A DNA stretch of 48,717 nucleotides from Duganella radicis (GTDB lineage: Bacteria > Pseudomonadota > Gammaproteobacteria > Burkholderiales > Burkholderiaceae_D). Below, in pieces: positions 8,560-17,052 of this stretch. The notes below the pieces were generated by a model. That model saw nothing but the letters and a program-made list of their open reading frames with translations, did no database searches and had not been told where the DNA came from. The translations under genes and the position numbers were made by a program. The stretch covers positions 1-48,717 of the forward strand of contig NZ_WNKY01000046.1 of the NCBI RefSeq assembly GCF_009720825.1. Direction: 5' to 3'. The stretch's first letter is position 1; the number at the start of each line of letters is the position of its first letter.

Positions 8560-9371
8560 CATTGCTCTCCATAACGCGGGCCGTCATTGACGAAGGTGCC
8601 GCCGACATAGCGCATCAGCGGATCGTTGGGCGACGGGTAGGCGCCCGAATCGGGGAACAAATGGGCAAACCGCGCCGACGAGTCTTTCGGCCGGAATCCC
8701 AGGTGCGAGGCGTGGCGGTTGTCCCACCATCGCACCGGATTATCCGAGGTGCCAAAGAGCACCGTGAAACCGACGCGCGGCGTAAACAAGGAGCAGCGCA
8801 GGGCCTCCTGCAGATCGTCGTAGCTGAGCCAGCTGCCCATCATGCGCCGGTTGGCCGGCTCGGGATAGCTTGAACCGATCCGCAGGCACACCGTCTCGAT
8901 CCCGGCGCGGTCGTAATAATAGCGGCCGAGCTGCTCGCCAAACACCTTGCTCAGCCCGTACATGCCGTCAGGCCGGGTGGGGGCGTGGGCATCGATGAAC
9001 TGGTTTTGCTCATAGAAGCCGACGGCGTGGTTGGAACTGGCGAAGACGACGCGGCGCACGCCGTGCAGATGGGCCGCCTCGTAGATGTTGTAGGTGCCTT
9101 GGATATTGGCGCGCAAAACGGCCTCGAAGGTGTTTTCGGTCGATATGCCACCGAAATGCAACACCGCGTCGACACCCCGCATCAGCTGGTTCACGGCGGC
9201 CTTGTCCGACAGATCGCACCGCACCACTTCCTCGCCCGCCTGGGCTGGCGCCATCGCGGCGACGTCGCTCACGCGGACGATTTCCGCCCACGCGGCGATC
9301 CGCGGCCGCAGGACCTTGCCCAGGTTGCCGGCGGCGCCGGTCAGCAACAAACGGTTAAACGGTTTGGCCAT
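8559..9371 (-). CDS. udh: Uronate dehydrogenase (NAD-dependent)
   Basis: A 270-residue extended-SDR protein. TGAAGNLGKVLR near residue 11 is the NAD-binding turn. LHFGGIS, SSNHAVGFYEQ, the catalytic MYGLSKVFGE (Tyr and Lys) and the WWDNRHASHLGFRPKD segment are characteristic of bacterial Udh. It oxidises glucuronate or galacturonate to the aldaric-acid lactone in the cytoplasm. An AGAGGAGAG ribosome site precedes the ATG. It sits between GH115 alpha-glucuronidase and the pectin esterase, so it would process uronic acids freed by the neighbours. Confidence 0.92.
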   Translation of the reverse strand: MAKPFNRLLLTGAAGNLGKVLRPRIAAWAEIVRVSDVAAMAPAQAGEEVVRCDLSDKAAVNQLMRGVDAVLHFGGISTENTFEAVLRANIQGTYNIYEAAHLHGVRRVVFASSNHAVGFYEQNQFIDAHAPTRPDGMYGLSKVFGEQLGRYYYDRAGIETVCLRIGSSYPEPANRRMMGSWLSYDDLQEALRCSLFTPRVGFTVLFGTSDNPVRWWDNRHASHLGFRPKDSSARFAHLFPDSGAYPSPNDPLMRYVGGTFVNDGPRYGEQ

Positions 9372-9397
9372 CTTGGAACTCTCCTCTGGGTGATGGT

Positions 9398-12211
9398 TTA
9401 AAGTGGCTTGCCATAGTAGTTCGGCGCGCCGTCAAAGCGCACCTCTATCCGGTCCAGCACGAAGCCGGGGTCCAGTGCGAATACCTGCAAGCGGTGCGCC
9501 CCCGGCGGCAACTCGTCCAGCCGCACGCTGCGCACGGCGGTATTGGAGAGCACGTTCCGCTTCCATTCATCGCTGCGGCCGCGGGTGGCGAAGTCCAGCA
9601 ATTGCATCGGGCCGTCATCCAGCCGATAGGCCACCCGGACCTGGTTTTCAGAGGTGAGCGGGTGGACCGGGAGCGCGACGAAGACCAGCTGCGCCTCCCC
9701 GCTCGAGGTGCTCGAGAAAGCGTAAGACAGGACCGGCGCGGCGCTGGCCTGCGCCAACGGACGCGACGGCAGATCGAGGTCGGCGCGCATGCTGTTGCCA
9801 TAGCTGCCCAATCCCGGCGCGGCGCCCCAGCCTTTCGTGGCGGCGCCGGTGGCGGCCGGTAGCGCGACAATACGTTCCTGCTCGCCGGGGAGGCCGGCGA
9901 CCGGCGCGGGCGCCAGCGTTATCGCGGCTTTCAACATGGCCTCGCCGCACCGCAGCACCAGTCCGTCAACCGCGCCTTTGCCATCGTAGCGCACCGCGAC
10001 GCGCTGCTCGAAGCCATTGCCGGCATCGAGCGTGCCGCCAGACACCTCCGTGCCTATGCCGGCCGGCGCGGCCGCCACCGACCATGTCTGCGCGCTGGCG
10101 CCACGCCGCACCACCGTCAGCGTGCGCAGGCCGGCCACGCCGGCGGTGAAGTTCAGCGAGTCGCCCTGGCTGGACAGCGCGCCGGGATACGCCAGCGTGC
10201 AATCGTCGCGCGACGAGCGCCCATACGCCGGAAACAGCGGCGCCTCGAACACCGGCAGCTTGCGCGGCGCCGCGTCCATCATCCCGGCCCACTTGCCCTG
10301 GGCCATCGCGTTGTATTCGGCCGTGTCGCGCGAAATCGCCTGCTGCGCCGCCGCGGCCTGGCGGGCATACAGCGAGGCCGCCTGCCGTCCCTCGCGCGCG
10401 TATTGCGCGGCGAGATCGAGCTTCAGAATGCGGAGGTTCAGATGGGCGCTCGACTGCACCGGATACAGGACCAGCTGGAAGTAAGCCTCGCGCAGGCTGG
10501 CCGGCAGCGACGCGCCGAGCGCGCGCGCGCGCTCGGCCAGCGCCTGGTAGCGCTGCAGGCGGCGTTCCGCCTCCTCGCCGCCACTGCCAAGGTAGTCGCT
10601 CTGGCGCACCGGCGTGATCGATTCCACCTGGCTGAACCCCATGAACTCCGGACGGCGCTCCCATGCCAGCTCGTAATAGTCCCGCAGCACGGCGGCGATG
10701 TCGCCGGCCGCCGCCGCGCCGAATTGTTGGGCGACCCACCGCCGCAGGTGGTCCTGCGCGGGCGCGTTGAGCAGATCGGCGTCGAACGCGCAGTCCAGGA
10801 AGTACTGGGTCAGATACTCCAGGGGCTTGATGTCGCCGACATTGGCGACCCACATTTTGCGGGCGCCGGTGGCGACCGCGCGTTGCAGTTGATCGCGCAC
10901 CAGCTCCGGATTGGTTGTGCCCAGCCACAGATAGTCGTGCGGGCGCCCCCAGTAAGACAAATGATAGTAGAGCCCCGTGCCGCCGCCGCGGCGCGCCTCC
11001 GCGGGCGTGCTCAGCTGGTGCAGATAGCCATAGTTGTCGTCCGGCCACAGCAGCGTGATGTCGTCGGGCACTTGCAGTCCGGCCCGGTAAATATCGAGCA
11101 CTTCCTTGTAGAGCGTCAGCGCTTGCGGGACGTGGGCCGGGTCCTGGCCGTGGGCGCTGGCCAGCAACTGGCGCTGCACGCCGATGGCGTCGCCTACCGC
11201 GTCGCGCGCCTGCCGCAGCGAGGTCGCCCCCTCCATGGCGGAGTCGTGCACGCCACGGATGCCGACCGAATACACATTCTCGTACCCCTTCACTTGCGCC
11301 ACCCGCTCGCCCCAGTAGTCGACCAGGGCCTTGCGGTTGGTGAAGAAATTAAAGTCGCCGCGCTGCCCGCGCACCCATTCGCGCACGTTGTTGCGCATCA
11401 TGGGCTCGGCGTGCGAGGTGCCCACCACGATGCCATATTTTTTTGCGACCTCGGCGTTGCCGTCGATCTGATAGAACGGTGTGGTCGAGTCGTGCATCGC
11501 CGGCCAGACCAGATTGGCCTTCAGGCGCAGCATCAGCTCGAAGATGCGCGCATACGTGGCCGGGCCGATGTCGCCGCTCGGGTCGTGACGCGCGGCCCAC
11601 GGCTGCAGGCCCCAGTCCTCGTCGTTCAGGAAGATGCCGCGATACCGCACCGATGGCGCGCGCGCGCGCAGGCGTTCCGTGGCAAGCGCGGCGTCGGGGC
11701 GGGCCGGCGGCGCGACGTCGGCCCACCACTCCCACGCGGAGATCCCGAGCTCGCGCGTGACATCGATCACGCCGTAGGCGGTGCCCCTGGCGTCCGCGCC
11801 GGCGATCAGCACCATGTGTTTGTCCGGGGCGCCGGGCAGGGGCAGCACCGCGCGCTCGTAACGTTCCCATTGCCCCCTCAGCCAGGATAGGTCGACGCCG
11901 GCGCGCCTGGCGACGTCGGCCATCAACACGGAGTCGTGACGGCCCAGCACGAAACACACGCGGGCGCAGTCCTCCAGCCGCCGGACCGGCCGCGCCGGGG
12001 CGCCCACCACGGCGCCGAGATCGCGCCGCAGCAGGTCCGCCGCCACCTGCACGGTTTCCTGCTCTTCGGCCAGCACGGTCGGCGCGCCGTCCGCGGTTTT
12101 CAGGGGCAGCGCCGCCGCATGGGCGCCGGCGTACAGCGCCAGCAGGGCGCCGGCCGCCGTGGTACGGATAAATGCTTGGACAGGGTTCATGGCAAGGGTG
12201 GTGGTGGTCAT
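9398..12211 (-). CDS. GH115 family alpha-glucuronidase (xylan side-chain hydrolase)
   Basis: 937 residues from the ATG at 12211, with a signal peptide (Ala-rich, ending near AHAAA). A second possible ATG lies at 12190. GH115 features include the N-terminal mixed domain, the barrel with NDEDWGLQPWA, LVWPAMHDSTTPFYQ, GTSHAEPM and ITLLWPDDNYGY, and a C-terminal beta-rich module. The family removes (4-O-methyl-)glucuronic acid from glucuronoxylan, acting in the periplasm or outside. No clear ribosome site precedes either start, and the broken gudD fragment ends 20 bp upstream, so expression depends on read-through from the damaged 5' part of the operon. Length fits the family. Confidence 0.9.
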   Translation of the reverse strand: MTTTTLAMNPVQAFIRTTAAGALLALYAGAHAAALPLKTADGAPTVLAEEQETVQVAADLLRRDLGAVVGAPARPVRRLEDCARVCFVLGRHDSVLMADVARRAGVDLSWLRGQWERYERAVLPLPGAPDKHMVLIAGADARGTAYGVIDVTRELGISAWEWWADVAPPARPDAALATERLRARAPSVRYRGIFLNDEDWGLQPWAARHDPSGDIGPATYARIFELMLRLKANLVWPAMHDSTTPFYQIDGNAEVAKKYGIVVGTSHAEPMMRNNVREWVRGQRGDFNFFTNRKALVDYWGERVAQVKGYENVYSVGIRGVHDSAMEGATSLRQARDAVGDAIGVQRQLLASAHGQDPAHVPQALTLYKEVLDIYRAGLQVPDDITLLWPDDNYGYLHQLSTPAEARRGGGTGLYYHLSYWGRPHDYLWLGTTNPELVRDQLQRAVATGARKMWVANVGDIKPLEYLTQYFLDCAFDADLLNAPAQDHLRRWVAQQFGAAAAGDIAAVLRDYYELAWERRPEFMGFSQVESITPVRQSDYLGSGGEEAERRLQRYQALAERARALGASLPASLREAYFQLVLYPVQSSAHLNLRILKLDLAAQYAREGRQAASLYARQAAAAQQAISRDTAEYNAMAQGKWAGMMDAAPRKLPVFEAPLFPAYGRSSRDDCTLAYPGALSSQGDSLNFTAGVAGLRTLTVVRRGASAQTWSVAAAPAGIGTEVSGGTLDAGNGFEQRVAVRYDGKGAVDGLVLRCGEAMLKAAITLAPAPVAGLPGEQERIVALPAATGAATKGWGAAPGLGSYGNSMRADLDLPSRPLAQASAAPVLSYAFSSTSSGEAQLVFVALPVHPLTSENQVRVAYRLDDGPMQLLDFATRGRSDEWKRNVLSNTAVRSVRLDELPPGAHRLQVFALDPGFVLDRIEVRFDGAPNYYGKPL

Positions 12212-12230
12212 GCGAAAAATGGCGCCGGCT

Positions 12231-12685
12231 TCAGCGCGCCAGGCTCGGGCGTTTGGGATCATACGTCCAGCCGGGGACCAGCTGCCGCATCGCCAGCGCG
12301 TCGTCGCGCGCGCCCTGCCCGACTTGCTGGTACAAGGCGTGGGCGCGCTCGATCCGCGCCATGTCCGGCGCCACGCCCAGCCCCGGGCGGTCGGGCACCG
12401 CCACCGCGCCATCGACGATCTGGAGCGGCTCCCGTGTCAGGCGTTCCGTGCCCTCCTGCCAGATCCAGTGGGTGTCGATGGCGGTGATGGCGCCCGGCGC
12501 GGCGGCTGCCGCGTGGGTGAACATGGCCAGCGAGATGTCGAAGTGGTTGTTGGAGTGCGAGCCCCAGGTCATTCCCCAGTCGTGGCACAGCTGCGCCAGC
12601 CGGACCGAACCTTGCATGGTCCAGAAGTGGGGATCGGCCAGCGGGATGTCGACCGCGCCCAGCTGGTGCGCGTGGCGCATCTGGC
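12231..12685 (-). pseudogene. gudD: Glucarate dehydratase, 3' third only
   Basis: The frame ending at 12231 encodes about 150 residues that match the C-terminus of GudD: VDIPLADPHFWTMQGSVR, GSHSNNHFDISLAMFTH, ITAIDTHWIWQ and the ending GWTYDPKRPSLAR. A full enolase-superfamily glucarate dehydratase is about 450 residues, so the N-terminal capping domain and the metal ligands are missing. Immediately upstream the sequence switches, in a different frame, to an unrelated glycosidase. The remaining piece keeps the HxN region but cannot be a working enzyme. The lost step is glucarate to 5-keto-4-deoxyglucarate, the reaction after uronate dehydrogenase. Confidence 0.88.
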
Positions 12686-13440
12686 ACGTCGCTGGTGTAG
12701 GAAATGATCTGGGCCGCGGTGAACGAGATACCGTTGTAGCCGCGGACCTCGTTGTCGATCTGGACGCCGACCAGGGTATGTTTGCCGGCGTTCATCCCGG
12801 CATCCCAGCTCGCCACATGATTCATGACCTGGCCCAGCACGTACTTTTCACGCGCCTTCAAATTATTGTCGGCCAGGTCCAGCGTGTAGGGACTCATGTC
12901 GGTCCGGATCGTGTAATTGCTGGTGGTCGCCGTCGATGCCGGGGACGGCGAATACAGCACGTAGTCGGGCACCCGCAGGTGGATCGGGTTGCCGGCCGGG
13001 TCGCCCAGCCACTGGATATGACCGCCGCTGTTCTGGCCCATCCACAGCACTTCGAGCTTGAGATTGTACTTGCTGGCCAACGCCATGTATTCGTCCAGGA
13101 TGGTCCAGCTAAAGACGTCCTTCGCCGGCTCCACCTCGTACCAATGGATGGGCACCACGATGGTGTTGAAACCATCGGACGCGGCCTGGGCGACGACCGC
13201 GTCGCGCGCCGCCGCGTCGAAGTTCCAATAGTAGCGCAGCTTGTCCAGGCGAATCTGGACGCTGGTCTGGTAGGCGGGCTTGCCGTCCACGACCAGGTAG
13301 TATTTTTGCGCGTCGCTGAGCGACGTCGCCACGCCCGACACGGTGGCCGCGCCCGCGTGACCGGCCTGCATCGCCAATACCCCCGCCAGCAGACCGGGCA
13401 GGCGGCGGTACAGAGTCCACTTCATGGTTGTCGTTTTCAT
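12686..13440 (-). pseudogene. GH35/GH42-like secreted glycosidase, 5' part only
   Basis: The ATG at 13440 has GAAAGG 5 nt upstream and is followed by a signal peptide ending near AGAA. About 250 residues of a TIM-barrel glycosidase follow: DGFNTIVVPIHWYEVEP, LEVLWMGQNSGGHIQW and VGVQIDNEVRGYNG, where the Glu is the likely acid/base. At about 12685 the coding sequence runs out of frame into gudD. Reading on gives 130 residues of Arg/Pro-rich nonsense, stopping at 12259. The nucleophile half of the barrel is gone. Exact family is uncertain; the N-terminal pattern resembles beta-galactosidase-like or DUF4978-type enzymes. Confidence 0.75.
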
Positions 13441-13953
13441 GGGAACCTTTCGTTGACAGATAGTGAGAAAGAGCCGGCGCAAGCCAGCCCGTTGCGCCGT
13501 CCCGGCGGCGGCTCGGCCGGAGGGCGGCGGTCATGCTCCGCGTAAACGGAACGGGGGGGCGGGGCGCCGCGAGGCGGACGCCGCGGCGGCAAGGGGATCA
13601 GGGCGGGTCGCCGGTGGCAAGCGGCGGCGTGGTACGGCAGGATTGCTGGCGGATGGGCGCCGTGCAAAAGTAAGCCATGTGGTGTCTCCTGGTCCGCCAT
13701 GACGGGTGCCATCGCAGCCGATAATATTTGAGCAATCAGTATGCACTAATACATTACAACGCATCTATACGTTTTTTGCCGCCAACTATGCTTTTTGAGA
13801 ATGGGCTAAAATGAGAACCTCAGCCCCCGCCGCGTACGGACCGGCCGCCGTCCGCCGCTTACTGCTGGCCGCTCACGAGACAGTATGTTACAATCCATGA
13901 AGTACTAAAACTTTACGTCCGCACACCACCTTTGCCGCAGCCATCACATCGCA
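13441..13953. promoter_or_regulatory. Divergent control region between the uronate operon and the GntR pair
   Basis: 513 bp with no convincing larger gene. The AT-rich part, 13715-13800 and 13880-13925, contrasts with the GC-rich surroundings and probably holds the divergent promoters. GTAT-N6-ATAC lies near 13738-13752 (GTATGCACTAATAC), and a related GTATGTTAC stretch lies near 13884. These could be operators for the neighbouring FCD-type GntR regulators, but the match is only a short palindrome. A tiny possible ORF (13598-13678) is listed separately. Confidence 0.4.
13598..13678 (-). CDS. Possible 26-residue leader ORF
   Basis: A short frame, MAYFCTAPIRQQS..., starts at 13678 with GGAGAC placed 7-8 nt upstream and ends at TGA 13598-13600. 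It lies in the direction of the uronate operon, upstream of the truncated glycosidase. No similarity is recognised. It could be a leader peptide, a leftover 5' end from the rearrangement, or chance. Confidence 0.2.
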   Translation of the reverse strand: MAYFCTAPIRQQSCRTTPPLATGDPP

Positions 13954-14673
13954 ATGAATACACTTGAGCTCGCCGGCCCGTTTGCCATGGATAAGTCGCA
14001 AAGCGCCGCGCAGCAAATCTATCACTACCTGCGTTCGGCGATCGTCAGGCTGACATTCAAACCCGGGATGAGCCTGGACCGGGCGCAGCTGGCGAGCTAC
14101 TTCGGCGTTTCGGTGACGCCCGTGCGCGACGCGCTGCTCAAACTTCGGGACGACGAACTGGTCGACATTTTTCCCCAGCACGGCACGCGGGTGCGCGCGG
14201 TGGACCTGGAGTCCGCCCGCAACGTGCATTTCCTGCGCCTCAGCCTGGAGCTGGAAATCGCCCGGATGCTGGCCGGCCGCCGCGACGCGGCGCTGGTGCA
14301 GGCGCTGCGGGATCTGGTCGGGCGTCAGCGCGCCTGTCTGGAGTGTGACGACATGGATGCCTTTGCCCAGGCCGATCAGGGCTTTCACGAGCGCATGTAC
14401 ATCGCCGCCGGCGCCGAGCAGCTGTGGCGTCTCATGCGCGGCAAGAGCGGCAATATGGACCGCCTCAGGCGACTGCATTTGCTGGTCAACGGTAAAGCCG
14501 AATCCGTGCTGGACGATCACGCGGCGATCGTCGCGGCGATCGCGGCCGGATCGCCCGATCTGGCGGAAACGGCGGTGCGCGAGCATTTGGGCGACTCGCT
14601 GTCTCAATTGATGAGCTTGCGCGAGCGCTATCCCGACTACCTGGTCGGCCATGCCGAGGCGGGCGCGGCGTGA
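13954..14673 (+). CDS. GntR-family (FCD/FadR subfamily) transcriptional regulator, first of a tandem pair
   Basis: 239 residues. The winged HTH spans about residues 20-85 (LRSAIVRLTFKPGMSLDRAQ, then VSVTPVRDALLKL), followed by an all-helical FCD ligand domain with the ESARNVHFLRLSLELEIARM segment and the metal-ligand-type helices D-x3-H (FHERMY, DDHAAIV). Regulators of this type control sugar-acid genes and usually dissociate when they bind the acid. It is divergent from the uronate operon. The start is uncertain: an ATG at 13987 is possible and neither has a strong ribosome site. The next gene overlaps it by 4 bp. Confidence 0.88.
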   Translation: MNTLELAGPFAMDKSQSAAQQIYHYLRSAIVRLTFKPGMSLDRAQLASYFGVSVTPVRDALLKLRDDELVDIFPQHGTRVRAVDLESARNVHFLRLSLELEIARMLAGRRDAALVQALRDLVGRQRACLECDDMDAFAQADQGFHERMYIAAGAEQLWRLMRGKSGNMDRLRRLHLLVNGKAESVLDDHAAIVAAIAAGSPDLAETAVREHLGDSLSQLMSLRERYPDYLVGHAEAGAA

Positions 14674-15371
14674 ATCCCTTGTTCCAACCCGGCGGTTTCC
14701 GGCTGGACCGCACGCGCAGCGCGTCGGCGCAGGTCTTTGACGATTTGCGCGACCGTATCATCTCGCTCGAACTCAAGCCCGGCACGCAATTGCAGCGCGA
14801 TGAACTCGCGGCCTACTACCATCTGTCGTCGACGCCGATCCGCGATGCGCTGCTGCGCCTCGGTGAAGCAGGGCTGGTCGATATCGTGCCGCAGCAGAAC
14901 ACGGCCGTGCGCGCGATCGATGTCGAGTCCGCCCGGCAGGCACATCTGCTGAGACTGTCGCTGGAGCTGGAAATCGTCCACCTGCTGGCGCAGACGCCCA
15001 GCCGCCTTCCCCTGACGTCGCTGGAAAACCTCCTGTCCCAACAGGCGCTGGCGTTGGCGCACCGTGACTTCGCGACGTTCATGCAGGTGGACCAGATGTT
15101 CCATCGCCAGCTCTACATCGCCGCCCAGGTGGAAACGCTATGGCATTGGATGCGCCAGCAAAGCGGCCATCTGGATCGGCTGCGGCGGCTTCACGCGCCG
15201 ATCAAGGACAAGGCGGCCAACATCCTGTCGGACCACACGAGCATCCTCGCCGCGATCGCGGCGGGTGACGCCAGAGGAGCGCAGCGCAACGTGCGCCAGC
15301 ATCTGTCCGGAACCCTGGCGCAGCTGGACACGATTCGGGCGGAATATCCAGATTATTTGCTCGCCCAGTGA
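14670..15371 (+). CDS. GntR-family (FCD) transcriptional regulator, second of a tandem pair
   Basis: 233 residues starting with GTG at 14670; GTGA overlaps the stop of the preceding regulator, which implies coupled translation. HTH: LRDRIISLELKPGTQLQRDE and LSSTPIRDALLRLGEAGLVD. FCD domain: VESARQAHLLRLSLELEIVH and FHRQLYIAAQVETLWHWMRQ. It is clearly a paralogue of the upstream protein, with the same length, matching blocks throughout and a PDYL ending, so the pair arose by tandem duplication. The two may bind related operators but different acids, such as glucuronate and galacturonate products. Confidence 0.88.
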   Translation: MNPLFQPGGFRLDRTRSASAQVFDDLRDRIISLELKPGTQLQRDELAAYYHLSSTPIRDALLRLGEAGLVDIVPQQNTAVRAIDVESARQAHLLRLSLELEIVHLLAQTPSRLPLTSLENLLSQQALALAHRDFATFMQVDQMFHRQLYIAAQVETLWHWMRQQSGHLDRLRRLHAPIKDKAANILSDHTSILAAIAAGDARGAQRNVRQHLSGTLAQLDTIRAEYPDYLLAQ

Positions 15372-15455
15372 AGCGCGTTTATCGGCGGCACTGGTGAGGC
15401 ACGCGAATGCTGGCGGCTTGGCGGCGCTGGCCATGCCGGGCTGATACATGTCAAC

Positions 15456-15520
15456 GCGACCAAGTCGATCGACCCGGTCCACCAGCGCAACAACGTGGCG
15501 CCGGTGTGAAGTCGGCCAGG
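15456..15520 (+). pseudogene. Decayed 65-bp copy of the neighbouring cysteine hydrolase gene
   Basis: This stretch aligns almost base for base with about 16328-16394 of the intact hydrolase. Its translation ATKSIDPVHQRNNVAPV compares with ATKSIDPVQLRNNVALV in the intact gene, and then it stops (TGA). No start codon or promoter remains. It is a remnant of a duplication that has lost both ends. Confidence 0.8.
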
Positions 15521-15596
15521 CAATGCAGGCGCCGCGCCTGAGCCGCCGGAAAAGGGTATAGTCGGGCGTTATCATCCTTTGCAAGAGAGGTCAGCC

Positions 15597-16076
15597 ATGC
15601 AAACGCCTGCGTTGAAAATCGCCGCCGCGGTCGCCCTGGCGATCGCGACGGCCGGCGCCGCCGCCACGGCGAACGTCAGCTATCTGAATACCGACGCCAT
15701 GACCGACGTGCCGCGTCACCACAAAGATCTGGAGTCGATGGAATACGCCTTCACCCAGCATCTGAATCAACTATCCGAGCGGCTGCCCGCGGGACAGGTG
15801 CTGAAGGTCGAGTTCCTCGATATCGACCTGGCCGGCGACGTGTTCCCGCGCGTCCCGGTGCGCGACATCCGCGTGACCAAGGGCCAGGCCGACTGGCCGC
15901 GCATCCATCTGCGCTACAGCATCGAGCAGGATGGCCAGGTGATCCGCAGCGGCGAGCAGAAGCTGGCCGATCCGAACTACCAGCTTGGCGTCAATATGTA
16001 CCAGCAAGACCTGTACGGCTACGAGAAGCAAATGCTCGACAACTGGTTCCGCAAGGAAGTCTTGCCGCCGAAATAG
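15597..16076 (+). CDS. DUF3016 family periplasmic protein
   Basis: 159 residues with a signal peptide ending near ATA (residues 1-25). The body matches the DUF3016 pattern: VSYLNTDAMTDVPR, then QLSERLPAGQVLKVEFLDID, LAGDVFP and a C-terminal DNWFRKEVLP. Members are small exported proteins of unknown function common in Gammaproteobacteria and Betaproteobacteria. The start is set by an AGAGAGG ribosome site 7 nt upstream. A hairpin terminator follows at 16109. Confidence 0.85.
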   Translation: MQTPALKIAAAVALAIATAGAAATANVSYLNTDAMTDVPRHHKDLESMEYAFTQHLNQLSERLPAGQVLKVEFLDIDLAGDVFPRVPVRDIRVTKGQADWPRIHLRYSIEQDGQVIRSGEQKLADPNYQLGVNMYQQDLYGYEKQMLDNWFRKEVLPPK

Positions 16077-16108
16077 CGCCCTCCTGTATTTTCGAAAATC
16101 TCGACAAT

Positions 16109-16130
16109 AAAGCGGAAATTTTTCCGCTTT
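16109..16130 (+). terminator. Intrinsic terminator of the DUF3016 gene
   Basis: AAAGCGGAAA and TTTCCGCTTT pair around a 2-nt gap and run on into TTGTTTTT. It is placed 33 bp after the stop codon. Confidence 0.8.
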
Positions 16131-16233
16131 TTGTTTTTGGTTTGGACGTTCATACTTCACTCCATCGATGCAGCAACAACACAAACAGCATCAAACACCA
16201 AATCGAAATTATTGAATATCAAGGAGAATGAAC

Positions 16234-16887
16234 ATGCCAACCGCCATCGCCAAACCAGGTCAAACCCTGCTGAGCCCTGCCAACCACGCCCTGATCCTGA
16301 TCGACCACCAGTCGCAGATGTCGTTTGCCACCAAATCGATCGATCCGGTCCAGCTGCGCAACAACGTGGCGCTGGTGTCGAAAGCGGCCAAGGAATTCAA
16401 GGTGCCGACCATCCTGACCACCGTCGCGGAAAAATCGTTCTCCGGTCCGATCTTCAGCGAGATCAAGGAAGTGTTCCCGGATGAAGTGGCGATCGACCGC
16501 ACCACCATGAACACCTGGGAAGACCCACGCATCGCCGAGCGCGTGAACGCGATCGGGAAAGACAAGATCGTGCTGGCCGGTCTGTGGACCTCGGTCTGCA
16601 TCGTCGGCCCGGCGCTGTCGGCCCTGGACCAGGGCTTTGAAGTGTACGTCATCACCGACGCCAGCGGCGACGTCTCCGACGAAGCCCACGAACGCGCCGT
16701 GCAGCGCATGGTGCAAGCCGGCGCCCGTCCGATGACCTCGCTGCAATACCTGCTGGAACTGCAACGCGACTGGGCGCGCGGCGAGACCTACGACGAAACC
16801 GTGGCCACCTCCATCGCCCACGGCGGCGGCTACGGCCTGGGTCTGATCTACGCCAAGACCATGTTCAACGCCTCCGAAGCGCACTAA
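16234..16887 (+). CDS. Cysteine hydrolase of the isochorismatase-like family (YcaC type)
   Basis: 217 residues. The Asp of LILIDHQ and the nucleophile Cys of SVCIVGPAL, preceded by the cis-peptide-type region GLWT, form the isochorismatase-like active site with a Lys (probably in the KSFSGPIF area). The C-terminal part (RDWARGETYDETV) is typical of YcaC-like enzymes, whose substrate is unknown. Two ATGs are possible: AAGGAG at 16221 is 7 nt from 16234 but only 1 nt from 16228, so I use 16234. A partial decayed copy lies 0.8 kb upstream. Confidence 0.85.
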   Translation: MPTAIAKPGQTLLSPANHALILIDHQSQMSFATKSIDPVQLRNNVALVSKAAKEFKVPTILTTVAEKSFSGPIFSEIKEVFPDEVAIDRTTMNTWEDPRIAERVNAIGKDKIVLAGLWTSVCIVGPALSALDQGFEVYVITDASGDVSDEAHERAVQRMVQAGARPMTSLQYLLELQRDWARGETYDETVATSIAHGGGYGLGLIYAKTMFNASEAH

Positions 16888-17052
16888 GTTAAACCGTCAG
16901 CCAAGCCATGCCACCGTTGCCGCAACGGCAGCATGGCCACCACAGCCGGCGGCGAATGCCACGGACATCGGGGCGCATGCCCACAGTCCGGCGTCGGCAT
17001 TTTTATCTAATCAACACACATTTTGCAAACAAGAATCGAGTCTCTATCCAGA

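Noticed and set aside
12259..13482. A single 407-residue fusion protein across the glycosidase/gudD junction.
   Set aside because: Beyond about residue 265 the frame reads Arg/Pro/Gly-rich nonsense while the adjacent frame gives perfect GudD sequence, so it is two broken genes, not a functional fusion.
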